DNA of 7,783 bases, from NCBI GenBank assembly GCA_021730825.1, contig JAKFYO010000249.1, positions 1-7,783 on the forward strand, given 5' to 3'. Numbering within the stretch: position 1 is the first letter of the stretch; the number at the start of each line of letters is the position of its first letter. This document shows, piece after piece, positions 5,882 through 7,783 of this stretch. Origin of the DNA: Hyphomicrobiales bacterium (lineage in GTDB: Bacteria > Pseudomonadota > Alphaproteobacteria > Rhizobiales > Xanthobacteraceae). Both the position numbers and the translations under genes were made by a program. The notes beneath the pieces are model-generated. The model did not search any database. It saw only the letters and a program-made list of their open reading frames with translations, and was not told the origin of the DNA.

Positions 5882-7024
5882 TTACTGGAAGAGGCGAAGC
5901 ACGTTCTGGTCGGCCTGCGCGGCCATCGACAGTGCGGTCGTGGACAGCGACTGACGGGTCTGCAGGGCCAGAAGGTTCGCGCCTTCTTCGTTGGTATCGG
6001 CGAGGACCAGGTTATCGGCGCCGATCTCGAGGACGTTAATCAGGTTCTTGGTGAAGTCCTGACGCGCCTGGACGATCGAAAGGTTAGAGCCGAACGCCGA
6101 TGCCTGCGCGCGGAGGGTCGCGGTAGCGGCGTCAAGCTGTGCAAGGGTCGCCTGAACGTTGGCCTGCACCTGGAAGCCGTCGCCCGTGACCGTGGTCAGG
6201 CCAAGACCCAGGGCGGTGAAGTCCACGCCATTGATGACAAGCGAACTGGATCCGTCCTCGTTGAAAGTGACGGTGAGGTCGTCGCTATTCAGCAAGTTGA
6301 CGCCATTGAACGAAGCGTCGCGGGCCAGCTGCGTAATCTGGTTCAGCAGTTCGTTGAAGTCGCTTTGCAGCGACGATCTGGTCGTGTTCGGCGTGACGAC
6401 GGTCGCGGTCGGCGTATTGACGCCCGCGGTCAGGCCGACGCCGGCTAGGCCGGTGCCGCCGATCGTGATATTTTCCGAACTGGTGGAAGTGATCGTGATC
6501 GCGTTGCCGACGCCGAGAGTCGCCGTGATGCCTGCGCCCAGGTTCAGGCCACCGAGGGTGGCGGTGAGGCTGGCGAGAGTGGTCTCAGCGGCCAGATCGA
6601 TCGTATGGACGGTGCCCGAGCCGACCTGAATCGTCAGGTTGCCGGTGAGTGCGGCCACCGCGGCGTCGTTCGCGAGCGGACCGCCCGTGATCGTATCCGC
6701 ATAAGTTACGTCGGAGCCCGCGATCAGCGCCTGTTTGACGGTCGATTTTGCGCTTTCCACGAGCTTCGTGATTGCAGTGATGCCCTTATCGGCGGCGGCG
6801 AGAGTCTGCACGCCGTTGCCGATCGAATCGAGCAGGGTGCCGAGATCGCCGGCGCGGGCGTTCAAGCCTGCTGCCGTGAAGAAGTTCACGGGATTGTCGA
6901 GCGCGGAATTGACCTTTTTGCCGGTCGAAAGGCGCTCCTGCACCTTGCTCATCATTTCTGCGGTCTGCTGAAGCGACAGCAGATTGGAGCGGACGCCCTT
7001 TGAGAGAGTTACATCGTTCGCCAT
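5882..7024 (-). CDS. fliC: Flagellin (filament subunit), copy 2
   Basis: The 380-aa flagellin is a tandem paralogue of the gene at 4523-5662. The N terminus starts MANDVTLSKGVRSNLLSLQQ, followed by RLSTGKKVNSALDNPVNFF. The IN-like middle module (LTIQVGSG...TTLASLTATLGGLNLG) and the C terminus ending AAQADQNVLRLFQ match copy 1 closely. An in-frame ATG 48 bp further upstream (7072) would add 16 residues without family resemblance. The ATG at 7024 has AGAAGGA 9 nt before it and aligns with the start of copy 1, so it is preferred. The gene has its own CtrA-type box and terminator. It lies downstream of the FlgN-like gene, separated from it by a hairpin. The two copies may be co-assembled or used in different filament zones; the sequence does not tell which is the main subunit. 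Confidence 0.95.
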   Translation of the reverse strand: MANDVTLSKGVRSNLLSLQQTAEMMSKVQERLSTGKKVNSALDNPVNFFTAAGLNARAGDLGTLLDSIGNGVQTLAAADKGITAITKLVESAKSTVKQALIAGSDVTYADTITGGPLANDAAVAALTGNLTIQVGSGTVHTIDLAAETTLASLTATLGGLNLGAGITATLGVGNAITITSTSSENITIGGTGLAGVGLTAGVNTPTATVVTPNTTRSSLQSDFNELLNQITQLARDASFNGVNLLNSDDLTVTFNEDGSSSLVINGVDFTALGLGLTTVTGDGFQVQANVQATLAQLDAATATLRAQASAFGSNLSIVQARQDFTKNLINVLEIGADNLVLADTNEEGANLLALQTRQSLSTTALSMAAQADQNVLRLFQ

Positions 7025-7033
7025 GACTACGTG

Positions 7034-7040
7034 TCCTTCT
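7034..7040 (-). promoter_or_regulatory. Ribosome binding site deciding the flagellin copy 2 start
   Basis: On the minus strand this reads AGAAGGA, 9 nt before the ATG at 7024. It supports this start over the in-frame ATG at 7072. Confidence 0.72.
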
Positions 7041-7101
7041 TCACAATTTCCGATTGGCGCCTGCAGAGGCACCCGCTGATTTGGCTACGGTTGTAAACAA
7101 A

Positions 7102-7121
7102 CGTGGCTAACAATGCGTTAC
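7102..7121 (-). promoter_or_regulatory. Shared 20-bp flagellin leader element, copy 2
   Basis: On the minus strand this reads GTAACGCATTGTTAGCCACG, matching the element at 5736-5755 in 14 of 20 positions. The inner dyad is TAAC-GCATT-GTTA, extendable by a G-T wobble, and it fits GTAA-N7-TTAG, a degenerate form of the nearby TTAA-N7-TTAA box. It lies 40 bp downstream of that box, against 22 bp in copy 1. Its function is unknown. Confidence 0.42.
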
Positions 7122-7161
7122 CAACGGAACCGGAATTCGCCGTAGACAAGGGGTTCTTTGG

Positions 7162-7176
7162 TTAACAGATGGTTAA
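7162..7176 (-). promoter_or_regulatory. CtrA-type box upstream of flagellin copy 2
   Basis: On the minus strand the sequence is TTAA-CCATCTG-TTAA followed by CC. This is an exact TTAA-N7-TTAA site with the extended TTAACC form in both halves. It lies 137 nt before the ATG at 7024. Its outer half merges with the T tract of the terminator at 7182-7207. Binding by CtrA is inferred from the motif and from the matching site at copy 1. Confidence 0.65.
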
Positions 7177-7181
7177 AAAGT

Positions 7182-7207
7182 AAACGCCAGCCTTTCGGCC
7201 GGCGTTT
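7182..7207 (-). terminator. Intrinsic terminator after the FlgN-like gene
   Basis: In minus-strand RNA the arms AAACGCCGGCC and GGCUGGCGUUU pair through 11 bp with one G-U and close on a GAAA tetraloop. The tract ACTTTTTAA follows. It lies 37-62 bp after the stop at 7244. It ends the flgJ-like/flgN-like unit just before the flagellin promoter region. Confidence 0.85.
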
Positions 7208-7243
7208 CGCAATGTTGGATAGGGGCCGGAGCGAATCAGCCGT

Positions 7244-7717
7244 TTAGCTGGCGCGGCTGACCATCACCGGGCGGCCGCTCTTGGCGGGAGCTGCGACACT
7301 ACCGGTCGCGCCATAGCCCTGCGGGGCTGCCTTGCGGGCGGCCTCTTCGGAGGCGCCGCGCATGATGCCTTCTGCAACCGACTGCGCGGTCGCAACCACG
7401 CGGAGGTTGTGGCTGAGAATCTCGCGGAAGGTCTGATGGGCGCGCCGGAGTTCGTCCACCAGCACCGGCACGGTCTGGCCGACAAAGCCCGCATTGCACT
7501 TCAAGAGTTCGATCTCGCGCAGGTACATCGCGGCGAGATCGGTTTTCTCCTGCGTCAGCTGCGCGGCGCCGGAGATCTGCCCGGCTTCGACGAGCTTGGT
7601 TTCTTTCTCGAAGATCTGGACGAGCCTGACCATGGAGTCGCCGATCCGGCGCAGCAGCATTTCAGCTTCGTCGCGGCTCTTAATCGCCTGGGAAATCCGT
7701 TTCACTTCGTTGTTCAT
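7244..7717 (-). CDS. flgN: FlgN-like flagellar export chaperone
   Basis: The 157-aa cytoplasmic protein has no signal peptide or membrane segment. Residues 1 to about 125 are predicted helical with coiled-coil character (AIKSRDEAEMLLRRIGDSMV, KLVEAGQISGAAQLTQEKTD, YLREIELL). The tail (about 126-157) is Ala/Gly/Pro-rich and probably disordered. This layout, including the KxxLVExGxI...LtxEKtdLaxxY pattern around 41-65, is that of FlgN-family proteins, which hold FlgK and FlgL in the cytoplasm before export. Both clients are encoded in this window. The ATG at 7717 overlaps the stop of the preceding FlgJ-type gene as ATGA, and GGAG lies 8 nt upstream, so the start is well supported and coupled. 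The family call rests on general pattern and context, as FlgN proteins diverge strongly. A flagellar role is more certain than the exact name. Confidence 0.72.
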   Translation of the reverse strand: MNNEVKRISQAIKSRDEAEMLLRRIGDSMVRLVQIFEKETKLVEAGQISGAAQLTQEKTDLAAMYLREIELLKCNAGFVGQTVPVLVDELRRAHQTFREILSHNLRVVATAQSVAEGIMRGASEEAARKAAPQGYGATGSVAAPAKSGRPVMVSRAS

Positions 7718-7783
7718 CGGCTACGCTCCTGCAGGGCTATAAGTTCGCGTTGGACATGATCGGCGACACCTACGCCGCCGTTT
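7714..7783 (-). CDS. Rod-binding protein (FlgJ N-domain type), C-terminal fragment
   Basis: The last 22 codons and the stop of a gene that enters from the right edge read NGGVGVADHVQRELIALQER followed by SR. The pattern GGxGxADxVQREL is typical of the C terminus of alphaproteobacterial single-domain FlgJ-like rod-binding proteins, which cap the growing rod in the periplasm and lack the muramidase domain. Its TGA overlaps the ATG of the FlgN-like gene by 4 bp, so the two are one translationally coupled unit. With so little sequence the call relies on this short motif and the flagellar context. Confidence 0.65.
   Translation of the reverse strand, partial: NGGVGVADHVQRELIALQERSR

Noticed and set aside
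4511..6448. Two plus-strand open frames (4511-5260 and 5846-6448) whose products resemble each other.
   Set aside because: Their similarity follows from being antisense to two paralogous flagellin genes. They run through terminator hairpins and have Arg-rich, non-family composition.

Overview
The whole window is a flagellar locus from an alphaproteobacterium, most likely of the order Hyphomicrobiales (Rhizobiales). This is shown by a FlaF/FlbT pair directly after flagellin genes, which is an alphaproteobacterial hallmark, by the short FlaA-like flagellins ending in NVLRLF, by the high GC content, and by CtrA-type TTAA-N7-TTAA boxes in front of the flagellin genes. A Bradyrhizobium/Rhodopseudomonas-like relative is plausible from gene order, but the genus cannot be fixed from the sequence alone.

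Layout. Positions 1-3574 (+ strand) hold the 3' end of the hook gene flgE, then flgK (hook-filament junction protein 1) and flgL (junction protein 3), closely packed as one transcription unit. A hairpin at 3592-3625 with A and T tracts on opposite sides ends this unit and also the unit converging from the right. Everything from 3646 to 7783 is on the minus strand. Read in the direction of transcription it is: the 3' end of a rod-binding FlgJ-type gene, a FlgN-like chaperone gene that overlaps it by 4 bp, a terminator, flagellin copy 2, a terminator, flagellin copy 1, a terminator, then flbT and flaF, which overlap by 8 bp.

How the genes work together. The locus encodes the late external parts of one flagellum (hook, junction, filament), a probable export chaperone for FlgK/FlgL, and the FlbT/FlaF pair that adjusts flagellin synthesis after transcription. 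Each flagellin gene is a separate cassette with its own leader and terminator. The two cassettes are clearly duplicates, with near-identical terminator hairpins, about 79% protein identity and related upstream elements.

Most interesting points. Each flagellin gene has one exact TTAA-N7-TTAA dyad (CtrA-type) 115-137 nt before the start codon. Each also has a second shared 20-bp element downstream, GTAACGNNNNGTTAGNNACG, which keeps the same 4-7-4 spacing in degenerate form. The middle, normally variable part of the two flagellins is better conserved than their ends. I found no mobile element, CRISPR array, RNA gene or clearly new system. There is no gene-free stretch longer than 300 bases.
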